Shown one piece after another: positions 51,121 to 58,723 of a stretch of DNA of 64,000 nt; the first letter of the stretch is position 1, and each line of letters opens with the position of its first letter. Source of the DNA: Acidaminobacterium chupaoyuni (GTDB lineage: Bacteria > Bacillota > Clostridia > Oscillospirales > Butyricicoccaceae); NCBI GenBank assembly GCA_047936785.1, contig CP176394.1; one strand, 5' to 3'. The translations under genes were made by a program, and so were the position numbers. The notes under the pieces are model-generated. The model did no database searches. It was not told the origin of the DNA and worked only from the letters and a program-made list of their open reading frames with translations.

Positions 51121-52020
51121 ATGGAACAGCAAAAACGAAGCCTGTGCCACATTCATTTGGCCGTGGCGCTTTTTGGGCTTTCGGGCGTTTTCGGCAAGCT
51201 GATCGATCAGCCCGCCATGATCATTGTGCTGGGGCGGGTGGTTTTTTCGGCCATTTCGCTGTGGCTGCTCATTCAAATCAAACATTATTCGCTGCGCCTG
51301 CATGAACGGGGCCAGGGCAGGGCGCTTGTGGCGCTGGGCGGGCTTTTGGCGCTTCACTGGTGCAGCTTTTATCAGGCCATCCAGCTTTCGGGCGTGGCGG
51401 TGGGCCTGCTCACTTTTTCGGCGTTCCCCATTTTCGTCACCTTTCTGGAACCGCTGCTGCTGCGCCAGAAACTGCGGCGGCAGGATGTGATTTTGGCGGC
51501 GGTCACCTTTGCCGGGGTGATGATCGTCACCCCTTTCGAAGAAGAAGCCAATATGCTGGTGGGGGTGGTCTGGGGCCTGTTTTCGGGGCTGACCTATGCG
51601 CTGCTGGGCATTCTCAACAAACTGCTGGTTGCCGAACTGCCCGCGCCGGTGATCTCGTTTTATGAGCAGGGTTCCGCCGCGGTGCTGCTGCTGCCGGCGC
51701 TGCTGTTTTATCACCCGAGCTTTACATATCGTGATATTTCGCTCACAATATTACTCGGCGTTGTTTTTACGGCGCTGTCGCATACGCTGTTTATCCATGG
51801 CCTGCGGGGGGTGCGTGCGCAAACCGCCAGCATCATTTCGGTGTTGGAACCGATCTATGGCATCGTGTTCGCCATGCTGTTTTTGAAAGAATATCCCGGC
51901 CTGCGTGAAATTTTGGGCGGCGCGGTGATTTTGGGCTGTGCGTTTTACAGCTCCTATCAAGAAGCAAAACCGGCGCGGCAAGATGAAAGCATGGAAGAAA
52001 AAGAAAAAACCGCGCCATAG
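51121..52020 (+). CDS. DMT superfamily (EamA) transporter
   Basis: The 299-residue protein has ten membrane helices in two EamA repeats. The first contains AVALFGLSGVFGKLIDQPAM and SGVAVGLLTFSAFPIFVTFLE; the second contains VWGLFSGLTYALLGILNKL and VRAQTASIISVLEPIYGIVF, the latter pattern being an EamA hallmark. Such carriers export amino acids or other metabolites. The start is ATG 51121 with GGAGGTGAGAG just upstream. The open frame extends to TTG 51040, but that part is non-membrane and unlikely. The next gene begins 25 bases on. Confidence 0.93.
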   Translation: MEQQKRSLCHIHLAVALFGLSGVFGKLIDQPAMIIVLGRVVFSAISLWLLIQIKHYSLRLHERGQGRALVALGGLLALHWCSFYQAIQLSGVAVGLLTFSAFPIFVTFLEPLLLRQKLRRQDVILAAVTFAGVMIVTPFEEEANMLVGVVWGLFSGLTYALLGILNKLLVAELPAPVISFYEQGSAAVLLLPALLFYHPSFTYRDISLTILLGVVFTALSHTLFIHGLRGVRAQTASIISVLEPIYGIVFAMLFLKEYPGLREILGGAVILGCAFYSSYQEAKPARQDESMEEKEKTAP

Positions 52021-52044
52021 GGCGGCGCAGCGGTGGGGAAAAGA

Positions 52045-53148
52045 ATGGAACGCTTAAAGAATTTTTGGAAGAACGAAACGGTTTTGTGCATTTCCGCCGC
52101 GGCGGCGGCCATCACCATGCTTTGGAACCCGCCGGGCGCGGCCACGGTGAAGGCCATCGATTTTCGGGTGCTGGCGCTGCTGTTCTGCCTGATGGCGGTG
52201 GTGGCGGCGCTTCAGCGGGCAGGTGTTTTTGTTCACCTGGCCCAACGGCTGGCGGCGCGGGCCCAAAGCGTGCGCGCCCTTTGCGCCGTGCTGGTGTTTT
52301 TATGCTTTTTCACCTCCATGCTCATCACCAACGATGTGGCGCTGCTCACTTTTGTGCCGTTCGCCATTTTGCTGCTGAGCGCGGCGGGGCTGAAAAAGCA
52401 TCTTTGTTACACGGTGGTGCTGCAAACGCTGGCGGCGAATCTGGGCAGCATGGCCACCCCGGTGGGCAACCCCCAAAACCTTTATCTGTTTTCGCGCTAT
52501 TCCATGAAGATCGGCGCGTTTTTCGCCGCGGTGCTGCCGGTGACGGCGGTTTCGGCGGTGATCCTGGCGCTGCTTCTGCCGGCGATCCCGCGGGGCAGCT
52601 TCACCTGGCGGGGCGGCGGCGCGCCGCTGAAAAAGAAAGAGGCGGCGGCAGCGTTTTTGCTGCTGGCCGTTTGTCTGGCCGCGGTGCTTCACTGGCTGCC
52701 GTGGCAGGCGATGCTGGCGGCGGTGGCGCTGTGGATGCTGATTTGGCAGCGGCCGCTGTGGAAAGAGATCGATTACGGCCTGCTGGCCACTTTTGTCTGC
52801 TTTTTTATTTTTGTGGGCAATCTGGGCGCGATGGAAGGCGTGCGCCGCCACATGGGCGCGCTGCTGCAGGGGCGTGAAGCGGTGGCGGCGGCTCTGCTCA
52901 GCCAGGGGATGAGCAATGTTCCCGCAGCGGTGCTGCTTTCGGGCTTCACCGAAAACGGCCGTGCGCTGCTTTTGGGCACGAACATCGGCGGGCTGGGAAC
53001 GCCTGTGGCCTCGCTGGCCAGCCTGATCTCGATGAAGCTTTACGGCAAAAGCGAGGGTGCGGAAAAAAGAAGGTTTCTGGGCTTGTTTTCCCTGCTCAAT
53101 TTTTCGCTTCTGGCGCTGCTGTTGCTGCTTTTTGCAAGGAATGGATAA
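52045..53148 (+). CDS. ArsB/NhaD/SLC13-type anion or citrate permease
   Basis: The protein of about 367 residues has around ten membrane helices and the paired motifs of the ion transporter superfamily: SMLITNDVALLTFVPFAIL and GSMATPVGNPQNLYLFSRY in the first half, then QGMSNVPAAVLLSGF and LLLGTNIGGLGTPVASLAS in the second. These re-entrant-loop motifs bind Na+ and an anion in CitM/DASS members or handle arsenite in ArsB. No arsR or arsA neighbour is present, so organic anion transport is preferred. The start is ATG 52045 after GGGGAAAAG; GTG 52033 is possible. It follows the DMT gene closely. Confidence 0.88.
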   Translation: MERLKNFWKNETVLCISAAAAAITMLWNPPGAATVKAIDFRVLALLFCLMAVVAALQRAGVFVHLAQRLAARAQSVRALCAVLVFLCFFTSMLITNDVALLTFVPFAILLLSAAGLKKHLCYTVVLQTLAANLGSMATPVGNPQNLYLFSRYSMKIGAFFAAVLPVTAVSAVILALLLPAIPRGSFTWRGGGAPLKKKEAAAAFLLLAVCLAAVLHWLPWQAMLAAVALWMLIWQRPLWKEIDYGLLATFVCFFIFVGNLGAMEGVRRHMGALLQGREAVAAALLSQGMSNVPAAVLLSGFTENGRALLLGTNIGGLGTPVASLASLISMKLYGKSEGAEKRRFLGLFSLLNFSLLALLLLLFARNG

Positions 53149-53152
53149 AAAG

Positions 53153-53197
53153 AAAAAGAGAAGGCGAGGGTTAAGCCCCATAGGTACATTTTGTGAC
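53153..53197. repeat. Left edge sequence of the accessory island, inverted copy at 63809-63855
   Basis: AAAAAGAGAAGGC (53153-53165), CATAGGTAC (53179-53187) and GTGAC (53193-53197) recur in the same order on the opposite strand at 63855-63809, with gaps of 13/15 and 5/5 bases. This is more than expected by chance and marks the edges of the island. Confidence 0.6.
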
Positions 53198-53210
53198 CTA
53201 TGGGGCTTAA
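53171..53210. terminator. Perfect 15-bp palindrome after the permease gene
   Basis: TTAAGCCCCATAGGT (53171-53185) pairs with 53196-53210 around a ten-base loop. No T run follows on the plus strand. It overlaps the island edge sequence, so it may be a terminator or part of a recombination site. Confidence 0.5.
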
Positions 53211-53224
53211 TGTCGGTAGGGGGG

Positions 53225-53259
53225 CAAAAAAAGCGGTGAGAACACAAGTTCCCACCGCT
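53225..53259 (-). terminator. Terminator of the SLH surface protein gene
   Basis: On the minus strand AGCGGTGGGAAC pairs with GTTCTCACCGCT (one mismatch) around a four-base loop and is followed by T7. It lies 54 bases after the stop. Confidence 0.88.
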
Positions 53260-53312
53260 CTTTGATTCGAGTAAAACTGCTAAAAGTCCAACTTCTGTCC
53301 GTGCCTCGGCTA

Positions 53313-56300
53313 TTAGCCCAACTGACGATAGAGGAAGGTCACGATTTGGCCTCTGGTGCAATCGTCAAGCGGACTGAATGTGGTTGCGCTGGTGCCAACA
53401 GTGATTTCTTTGCCAACCGCCCACAGAACCGCATTATACCAATAATCCCCAGACTTCACATCGGTGAACGGGTTAGCTGCCGTAACAGCGGGTTCGCCGG
53501 CTGCGCGATACTGGAAGGTTACGACCTGTCCGCGAGTGCAGATGTCGTTGGGGCTGAAGGTGGTTGCGCTGGTGCCTTGCGTTATGCCTTTTTCAACCGC
53601 CCACAGAACTGCATCGTAGTAGTAAGCGTCGGCATCCACATCAGTAAACGGGCACACATTGGAGGTGGGAGCGGGTTCGCCCATTGCTCGCCACAGGAAG
53701 GTCACGATCTGTCCTCTGGTGCAGTAGTCAAGAGGGCTGAAGGTGGTTGCACTGGTGCCCTGGGTGATTCCTTTTTCGACTGCCCACAGTACCGCATCGT
53801 AATAATAAGTGCCGGTTGCCACATCGATAAATGGATTTTTACTGTTTTCAATCCATTTTGCATAGACAGTGGTGCTTGCGTTCAAAGTGACGCTGGTGAT
53901 TTTGGTGGTTAGATTGCTGTTGGAGTACCAACCATCAAATGTATATCCGGCTCTGGTTGGCGTGTAGTCCGCAAGGTCAATCACGGTTCCTCTGTCCTTA
54001 GAAACGTTGGAAATTGTATTGCCTCCGTTGGTGTTGAAGGTCAGCGTATAGGAGGTGGAGACACCGCCGCCGCCGTCACCGCCGCCGGTATAAGTGAAGG
54101 AAGGTGTGGCCTCAATTGGACTGTGAGCCGGAGTCTGGGCGGCATACACGTTGGACAGTGCGGTCATCAGTGCATCTGTGAGCGTCTTGTACGGGCCGCC
54201 GGAAACGCCCGCAAAGTTCCAACCATCGAAACGATAGCTGCCCGCTCTACTGTCAGTCGGCAATGTATCGCCTACGGTCAACGCCGTGAAGGTCTGGTTA
54301 TCATCTGCCGCTGTGTTGAAGTCAAATGCAACCTCAGCGGTACGGCTATCTGCGGCAAGCGTGAAGGTAGAGAAGCCGTGTGTTACGGTAAATTTAGCTG
54401 TGACAGGGCTTGCGCTGTTGTCGATTGTTGCTGCATAGTAGTAAGTTGCGCCGCTCGCTTTGTCGTGCTTAATCTTCAGATTGTCGGTGACAAATCCGGA
54501 GGGCAGTGGAATGGTGATGGTGACAGGCGTGGTGATCTCCATTTCTTCCGCTGTGCCGATCTGGACTGCGTTCTTAACATCACCTTCAAGGTCGATAGCA
54601 CCAGCGGTTGTTGCGGTGGAAGCCACTGTTTTGACCATTGGGGTGATTTCGAGGGTCAATGTGCCTGTGGCTGCATCCGCGTCAGTGACGGCGATATCCA
54701 GATATGGCTGGACATATACGGTTACCGTCGGGGTGCCGGTGGTTGTGTCAACGCCGGCAGCAGCCAACGCTCCGGTGGCAGCCGAGACATCATCGGCGGT
54801 AATATCTGCCGCCACATTACCCGCTGCGCCAGCGAGTCCATCGACAGCAGGGGCATTGTTTTCCATGGCGTCAGCCGCCGCAGTCATAGACGCCGCGTCA
54901 TCCTCATCTTTTCCTTCGGTAACTGGCGCTGCAATCGCCGGAGCTGCAGGGACAACCTCAACCTCCGCCGCCAGTTCCTCAATGGAATAGTTGTATGTAG
55001 TGCCGCCGATAGTCTGTACGTTCTGCTTGGCGATTTTCCCACTATCTACATACAGACTGGGATCTGATGTAAAGTTACCGGAGGAGATAGCAATAGAGCA
55101 ATTCGCATCGTAGAAATTTGTACCAAGATTACCGACATAATTGCCGCCGGCTACTGTTATCTCGGCGGTGTTGTCGCCCTGCGAGGCGCTGTTGCCATCT
55201 ACACGCAGCGCCTTATTGGATGCGTTGATTATGGTGGATTCCACAGCAACGGTAACATTGCCTGTGCCGTAATAGATGTTGGCTGTTATGCCGTCCTCTA
55301 CGCCGGTCATGATGCAATCTACGACATCGACGGTAGCCGGAGCGTAGACTTCGACGCCGCCTGTGCTCCAGTCGGAGTAAGTATTGTCCGTGTTGGTGAT
55401 CGTGCAACCTTCGATCGTGCCGGTAACTTCTGTGGAGCCGAGTCCGGCAAGGACTGCCTTGGTCAGCTTGGCACTGTTGTCATTATTGCAGTCAATGGTG
55501 CAACCCGTGATTTCAAATGCGCCGGAGCGGATATCAAAGGCGCTGCGGCAGAAATTGTTGATGGTCAGATTGTCCGCAGTGAACTTGGTCACAGCGCTTC
55601 CGCTTGGAACCTTAAACACGGCCACTCCGGAATTAGTGCCTGCGCTGCTTCCAAAGCCGGTGACGGTCGCGTCCTTAATAACGACTGTACCGCTGGTGAT
55701 TTCAAAGTAGACGCCGTTGTCAGCGGCAACGCCAGTAATGGTTTTGCCGTTGCCGTCAAGAGTAAGGCTCTTATCAATAGTGATCTTCGCAGTAATGTCG
55801 ACATCTTTAATTAGCACAATGGTATCAGTCGCCGTCGCTCCTGATATCGCATCCGCAAGAGTTTCATAATAGGTGCTGACGGAGGGATCGTCTTTCGTGA
55901 TGGATGCCTCAGCCAAGGTAGCCACATCACTGGTATAATAGGTAAATCCCTTCAAATTGGTGCCAACACCGACAAAGGCGCTATAGCCAGTAGGCATCGT
56001 TATTGAAACGTCTGCGGGTTTCTCGGTCCAGACCTTAACGGACTCATCCATGATGCCGCTATTGAGGGTAAAAGAGGTTTTCGGTGTGCTGGTACCGTAG
56101 CCGCTGTTGTTGTCCACATTGACAGCGCCCCATGCGTTGCCGGAGGTAAGAAGGTTTGTCGCCTCTACATGAGCGCCATTCATGATGACCATACCGGCGG
56201 TTCTGGAGTTTTGGAGCGTTACATTTTCGAGTGTTACATTAACGGCACCAAAAGCGTTGATGCAGTGCTTGGCGTTGGTATTTGTTCCGCCGTTGTTCCC

Positions 56301-56669
56301 GTCGATGGTAATATCTTTTACTGTAATTCCGGTAGTTCCGGCAGTAAAGCCGAGGACATGGCTCTGGTTGGCGAATGCACCGACACTGATTGTATAATCA
56401 TCGCCATCCAGAGTAACGCCGTCGGGGAGGGTAATCACTGATGCATTTGCTGCGGTCGTTGTATCCGCCAGCTCTACGTCTCTCAGCAGCGTGATCGTCT
56501 GTCCAGATTGGGCTGCTGCGGCAGCTTCTGCAAGGGTTGCGTAGCCGGTATCCTCAATGGACGCCACATCAGATTCCGCCACTGTTGCAAAAGCCGTTGT
56601 CGGCAGCAGGGTCAAGACCATGCAGAGGGCAAGCAGTAGCGAGAATGTTTTTCTTCGTGTTCGATTCAT
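53313..56669 (-). CDS. SLH-anchored beta-helix surface protein with InlB-type repeat
   Basis: The 1,118-residue exported protein has a signal peptide (KTFSLLLALCMVLTLLPTTA), a long strand-rich region (about 40-570) typical of parallel beta-helix adhesins or lyases (DGVTLDGDDYTISVG, then many ITVKDITID-like rungs) and an Ala-rich linker. One Listeria-Bacteroides InlB repeat follows (LTFNTNGGNTIS to RAGYTFDGWYS). Three SLH repeats end the chain (about 945, 1006 and 1066), each with CTRGQ in place of the usual ITRAE. SLH domains bind pyruvylated cell-wall polymer, which CsaB makes. GAGGAGG lies before the ATG. Base composition is lower in GC than the chromosome genes. Its promoter appears invertible and its leader resembles a riboswitch. 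Confidence 0.9.
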   Translation of the reverse strand: MNRTRRKTFSLLLALCMVLTLLPTTAFATVAESDVASIEDTGYATLAEAAAAAQSGQTITLLRDVELADTTTAANASVITLPDGVTLDGDDYTISVGAFANQSHVLGFTAGTTGITVKDITIDGNNGGTNTNAKHCINAFGAVNVTLENVTLQNSRTAGMVIMNGAHVEATNLLTSGNAWGAVNVDNNSGYGTSTPKTSFTLNSGIMDESVKVWTEKPADVSITMPTGYSAFVGVGTNLKGFTYYTSDVATLAEASITKDDPSVSTYYETLADAISGATATDTIVLIKDVDITAKITIDKSLTLDGNGKTITGVAADNGVYFEITSGTVVIKDATVTGFGSSAGTNSGVAVFKVPSGSAVTKFTADNLTINNFCRSAFDIRSGAFEITGCTIDCNNDNSAKLTKAVLAGLGSTEVTGTIEGCTITNTDNTYSDWSTGGVEVYAPATVDVVDCIMTGVEDGITANIYYGTGNVTVAVESTIINASNKALRVDGNSASQGDNTAEITVAGGNYVGNLGTNFYDANCSIAISSGNFTSDPSLYVDSGKIAKQNVQTIGGTTYNYSIEELAAEVEVVPAAPAIAAPVTEGKDEDDAASMTAAADAMENNAPAVDGLAGAAGNVAADITADDVSAATGALAAAGVDTTTGTPTVTVYVQPYLDIAVTDADAATGTLTLEITPMVKTVASTATTAGAIDLEGDVKNAVQIGTAEEMEITTPVTITIPLPSGFVTDNLKIKHDKASGATYYYAATIDNSASPVTAKFTVTHGFSTFTLAADSRTAEVAFDFNTAADDNQTFTALTVGDTLPTDSRAGSYRFDGWNFAGVSGGPYKTLTDALMTALSNVYAAQTPAHSPIEATPSFTYTGGGDGGGGVSTSYTLTFNTNGGNTISNVSKDRGTVIDLADYTPTRAGYTFDGWYSNSNLTTKITSVTLNASTTVYAKWIENSKNPFIDVATGTYYYDAVLWAVEKGITQGTSATTFSPLDYCTRGQIVTFLWRAMGEPAPTSNVCPFTDVDADAYYYDAVLWAVEKGITQGTSATTFSPNDICTRGQVVTFQYRAAGEPAVTAANPFTDVKSGDYWYNAVLWAVGKEITVGTSATTFSPLDDCTRGQIVTFLYRQLG

Positions 56670-56688
56670 TTGTGTTCCTCCTCATAAA

Positions 56689-56734
56689 AATGGGTAAAAA
56701 AGTGTTCGGACTCCTGCTGTAGAGTCTGCCCATT
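56689..56734 (-). terminator. Terminator-like expression platform before the SLH gene
   Basis: On the minus strand GACTC-N8-GAGTC is followed by a run of T residues, all enclosed by AATGGG/CCCATT. GAGTCC could instead pair with GGACTC of the aptamer, giving an alternative fold. Confidence 0.6.
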
Positions 56735-56760
56735 CAGTGCTTCTGCTGTATATCAAGACG

Positions 56761-56835
56761 ACACTGTAACTGGCTGACTCGCTTTTCGAGTCCCTTTAGC
56801 TTTGCGTAGTCGCTATCAGCGACCTTGCCTGTGTT
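56761..56835 (-). ncRNA. Candidate cyclic-di-GMP-I (GEMM) riboswitch aptamer
   Basis: On the minus strand the blocks of the GEMM consensus appear in order: AGGCAA, a hairpin GTCGCT-GAT-AGCGAC, ACGCAAAGC, AAAGGGACT, a second hairpin GACTCG-AAAA-CGAGTC-like, and AGCCAGTTAC, with ACAC/GTGT closing pairs. The first loop is not a standard GNRA tetraloop, which weakens the match. A 34-codon frame also spans this part (56838-56734). Cyclic di-GMP control of an adhesin beside a pilus locus would be biologically fitting. Confidence 0.6.
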
Positions 56836-56868
56836 CATCGTTATTCAGTTTTTTGTCGGTATCTTCCG

Positions 56869-56898
56869 CTATGCGGAGACCGACACAAGCATCCCCAT
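56869..56898 (-). CDS. Possible 9-codon leader peptide
   Basis: ATG at 56898 is preceded by GGAGGTGG at good spacing and encodes MGMLVSVSA before a TAG stop that falls inside the TGTCGGT/ACCGACA hairpin. The ribosome site is stronger than that of many genes here. Translation could affect folding of the downstream leader. No conservation data are available. Confidence 0.35.
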   Translation of the reverse strand: MGMLVSVSA

Positions 56899-56914
56899 TC
56901 ACACCACCTCCAAA

Positions 56915-57034
56915 CGCGCCAAAAGGTAGACATTTTGACACGCATAGATTTTGATGCCTATGTCCTGTTTCTTTCCAAATCTTGTATAGTGTCAGTATAA
57001 CACGGCGTGTACCAAAATGTCAACCTTTGGCGCG
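56915..57034. mobile_element. Candidate invertible promoter element (inverted repeats 29/30 bp, 61-bp spacer)
   Basis: The left repeat (56915-56943) and right repeat (57005-57034) are inverted copies sharing CGCGCCAAA, GGT, GACATTTTG and ACACGC, with one substitution and two small gaps. Each also has an internal CAAA/TTTG dyad, as crossover sites of serine recombinases do. The -35 TTGACA lies in the right repeat and the -10 in the spacer, so inversion would turn the promoter away from the SLH gene. A serine recombinase gene ends 12 bases from the right repeat. Confidence 0.7.
56994..57023 (-). promoter_or_regulatory. Sigma-A promoter of the SLH gene, in ON orientation
   Basis: On the minus strand a perfect TTGACA (57018-57023) and TATACT (56994-56999) are 18 bases apart. 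In the left repeat the equivalent of TTGACA reads TAGACA, so the -35 would be weaker after inversion. Confidence 0.7.
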
Positions 57035-57045
57035 ATTTTTTAGTA

Positions 57046-57657
57046 TCATTCTTGCCGTCGCTGCTCCTGTTCTTTGCAGCGTCTGCAAAAAGTTGTATGA
57101 GCCTTGCCGAGCCTACTGGCGGCCTCTCGTCCAGAAAACTCTCCATACATCCACGCCTGCCTAACGGTTTCAAACTCATCTGGCAGGGGCAGTGCCTTAC
57201 GCCCAAACGAAACCCCGCTTGCCTTTGCCGCTGCAATACCTTCTCGCTGGCGCTGCTTGATGAATTCACGTTCGGTCTGCGCCACATAGGACAAGAGTTG
57301 CAGCACAATATCTGCGATCAGAACTCCGGTCAAATCCCGCCCTTGCCGCGTATCCAACAGCGGCATATCCAACACTACGATGGCAATTCGTTTTTCCTTT
57401 GTGAGAATCCGCCATTGCTCCAAAATCTCATTGTAATTTCTGCCAAGTCTGTCGATGCTCTTGATTACAAGAGTGTCGCCGGGCTTAATTTTTTTTAGAA
57501 GCCGACAATAGCCGGGCCTCTGAAAATCTTTCCCAGATTGTTTGTCTAAAATAATCAGTTCTTCCGCAACGCCAAACTCAAGCATGGCGAGACGTTGCCT
57601 GTCCTCGCATTGATCCCTTGAAGATACTCGAACATACCCATAAACTTGTTTATTCAT
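57046..57657 (-). CDS. Small serine recombinase (resolvase/invertase family)
   Basis: The 203-residue protein has the catalytic domain of small serine recombinases: YGYVRVSSRDQCEDRQ with the nucleophilic Ser, SGKDFQRPGY, GDTLVIKSIDRLGRN with the active-site Arg residues and the long E-helix VAQTEREFIKQRQREGI. The C-terminal part (about 160-200) is a helix-turn-helix with GREAASRLGKAHTTFCRRCK. It matches Hin/Gin and Tn3 resolvases in length. Its stop lies 12 bases from an inverted repeat that flanks the SLH promoter, so DNA inversion there is the likely reaction. GGAGGGAACCGT lies before the ATG. Confidence 0.93.
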   Translation of the reverse strand: MNKQVYGYVRVSSRDQCEDRQRLAMLEFGVAEELIILDKQSGKDFQRPGYCRLLKKIKPGDTLVIKSIDRLGRNYNEILEQWRILTKEKRIAIVVLDMPLLDTRQGRDLTGVLIADIVLQLLSYVAQTEREFIKQRQREGIAAAKASGVSFGRKALPLPDEFETVRQAWMYGEFSGREAASRLGKAHTTFCRRCKEQEQRRQE

Positions 57658-57757
57658 ACGGTTCCCTCCACAAATAAAATTATTGTAGAGGAAATAGCGA
57701 AATAAAGGCAGTGCGTAATGTCAATAATTGCAGAGATATAATTACAGCGTCGTTAGT

Positions 57758-57787
57758 ATTATAGCGCCAACGCCATGTTTATGTCAA
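57758..57787 (-). promoter_or_regulatory. Promoter of the serine recombinase gene with overlapping dyad
   Basis: On the minus strand TTGACA (57782-57787) and a perfect TATAAT (57758-57763) are 18 bases apart. The dyad TTATGT/ACATAA (57779-57784 with 57798-57803) overlaps the -35 and may bind the divergent XRE regulator. Confidence 0.65.
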
Positions 57788-57828
57788 TAGCGTCATTACA
57801 TAAACTAACTACGAAGGATGGTGCTGGT

Positions 57829-58209
57829 ATGAGAGAAAAGAAGGACTTAAATATTGAAATCGGTAGACGGGTGAAGCTGGCAAGAGAAAACGCCGGACTT
57901 ACACAGGAACGGTTTGCCGAACTGGTTGACCTTGGCCCCAAAAACATTTCCGCCATCGAGCGCGGCGCGGCGGGAGTTTCTGTCGCCTCTGTGAAAAAAA
58001 TCTGTGAGGTACTTTCCATATCGGCGGATTCGCTTTTCTCGGACAGAACCGATTCCTCCGGGGAGGTACAGATGATTGCTGACCGGCTAAACAGGCTGTC
58101 GCCGAAGCAGCTTGCAATAGCAGTTAAGACAATCAATATTCTTTTTGAAGCTTTTGCTATGCAGGGCGATAAGGGCGCCTTGAAGGAAGTCGAGGAAAGA
58201 GGTAGTTAG
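57829..58209 (+). CDS. XRE family helix-turn-helix regulator
   Basis: The 126-residue protein has an N-terminal Cro/CI-type domain (NIEIGRRVKLARENAGLTQE, then RFAELVDLGPKNISAIERG and KKICEVLSISADSL) and a C-terminal helical part with RLNRLSPKQLAIAVKTINIL. Such proteins are common repressors in mobile elements. It is divergent from the serine recombinase gene and 40 bases from that gene's -35 element, so it may control recombinase level. ATG 57829 follows GAAGGATGG; upstream in-frame ATGs overlap the promoter region. Confidence 0.9.
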   Translation: MREKKDLNIEIGRRVKLARENAGLTQERFAELVDLGPKNISAIERGAAGVSVASVKKICEVLSISADSLFSDRTDSSGEVQMIADRLNRLSPKQLAIAVKTINILFEAFAMQGDKGALKEVEERGS

Positions 58210-58229
58210 CAAGTACTGGCGCTCATTGA

Positions 58230-58577
58230 ATTCTTAGGATTAGAAGGGGCGTTTCAGAATATCAGCTGGGATATGATCTTGGTCACAGCCGAGGCTATAT
58301 TTACAATATCTCATCCGGAAAATCTCTACCTGCCCTAAGTGAACTTTTTTCCATTTGCGACTATTTCGGCATTACGCCGTGTGAATTTTTGGATGACAAG
58401 CTCGACAACCCCGAACTTGTTCAAAAGGCCATGGAAGGACTACGTCAGCTTTCGGATGAGGACGTCCTTTTGATGTTAAGCAACATTAACCGGCTGTTAA
58501 AAAATAATGTGCTTCGGTATAGCTTTCCTTCAAAAGTCATGGTAATGTGTGTGCTTGAAGGGAGGCTCAGGCCATGA
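58230..58577 (+). pseudogene. XRE family regulator lacking its N terminus
   Basis: The frame encodes RGVSEYQLGYDLGHSRGYIY, NISSGKSLPALSELFSICDY and FGITPCEFLD, clearly an XRE helix-turn-helix with a helical C terminus. It has no ATG, GTG or TTG before the helix-turn-helix, and a TGA stop lies directly upstream at 58227. The first part of the gene has been lost by deletion or frameshift. ATG 58389 could start only the C-terminal 62 residues. It ends with an ATGA overlap with a small reading frame. Confidence 0.75.
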
Positions 58578-58723
58578 GAAAGCCACGAAAAGACCTGCGG
58601 CGCAGTCATTTGGCCGCCGCAAGGGCATCAAGTAAATCAAATCAAACAGGAACGAGCGCCAACACCGGCAGAGATTGTCGGGTTGGCGCTCGTTCCGCAT
58701 TTATGGAGGGAAAGGCGACATGA
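58574..58723 (+). CDS. Small basic reading frame (49 codons)
   Basis: ATG 58574 overlaps the previous stop (ATGA), has GGGAGG nine bases upstream, and its TGA overlaps the ATG of the next gene. The product starts MRKPRKDLRRSHLAAARASS and is Arg/Ser-rich with no known domain. A perfect 15-bp inverted repeat lies within it (58649-58663 with 58682-58696). It may be a coupled small protein or only a spacer with a hairpin. Confidence 0.35.
   Translation: MRKPRKDLRRSHLAAARASSKSNQTGTSANTGRDCRVGARSAFMEGKAT
58649..58696. repeat. Perfect 15-bp inverted repeat before the DUF6550-like gene
   Basis: GGAACGAGCGCCAAC (58649-58663) pairs with 58682-58696 around an 18-base loop that can itself pair. No T tract follows. 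It lies 23 bases before the next start codon and could mask its ribosome site or stop transcripts. Confidence 0.6.

Larger units (their letters stand above)
56670..57045 (-). other. Leader and promoter region of the SLH gene
   Basis: Reading on the minus strand: inverted repeat (57034-57005) containing the -35, -10 element (56999-56994), second inverted repeat (56943-56915), a short leader reading frame with strong ribosome site (56898-56869), a hairpin TGTCGGT/ACCGACA, the riboswitch-like aptamer (56835-56761), a terminator-like hairpin (56734-56689) and the SLH start. Almost every part of these 375 bases is structured. Confidence 0.7.

Noticed and set aside
52045..53148. Arsenite efflux operon
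   Set aside because: The permease shares ArsB-type motifs, but there is no arsR, arsA or arsenate reductase nearby, and the motifs are common to organic anion carriers.
53171..53210. Simple terminator explaining all of the left island edge
   Set aside because: The palindrome lacks a T run and its CATAGGTAC and GTGAC blocks recur at the right edge, so a terminator alone does not explain the match.
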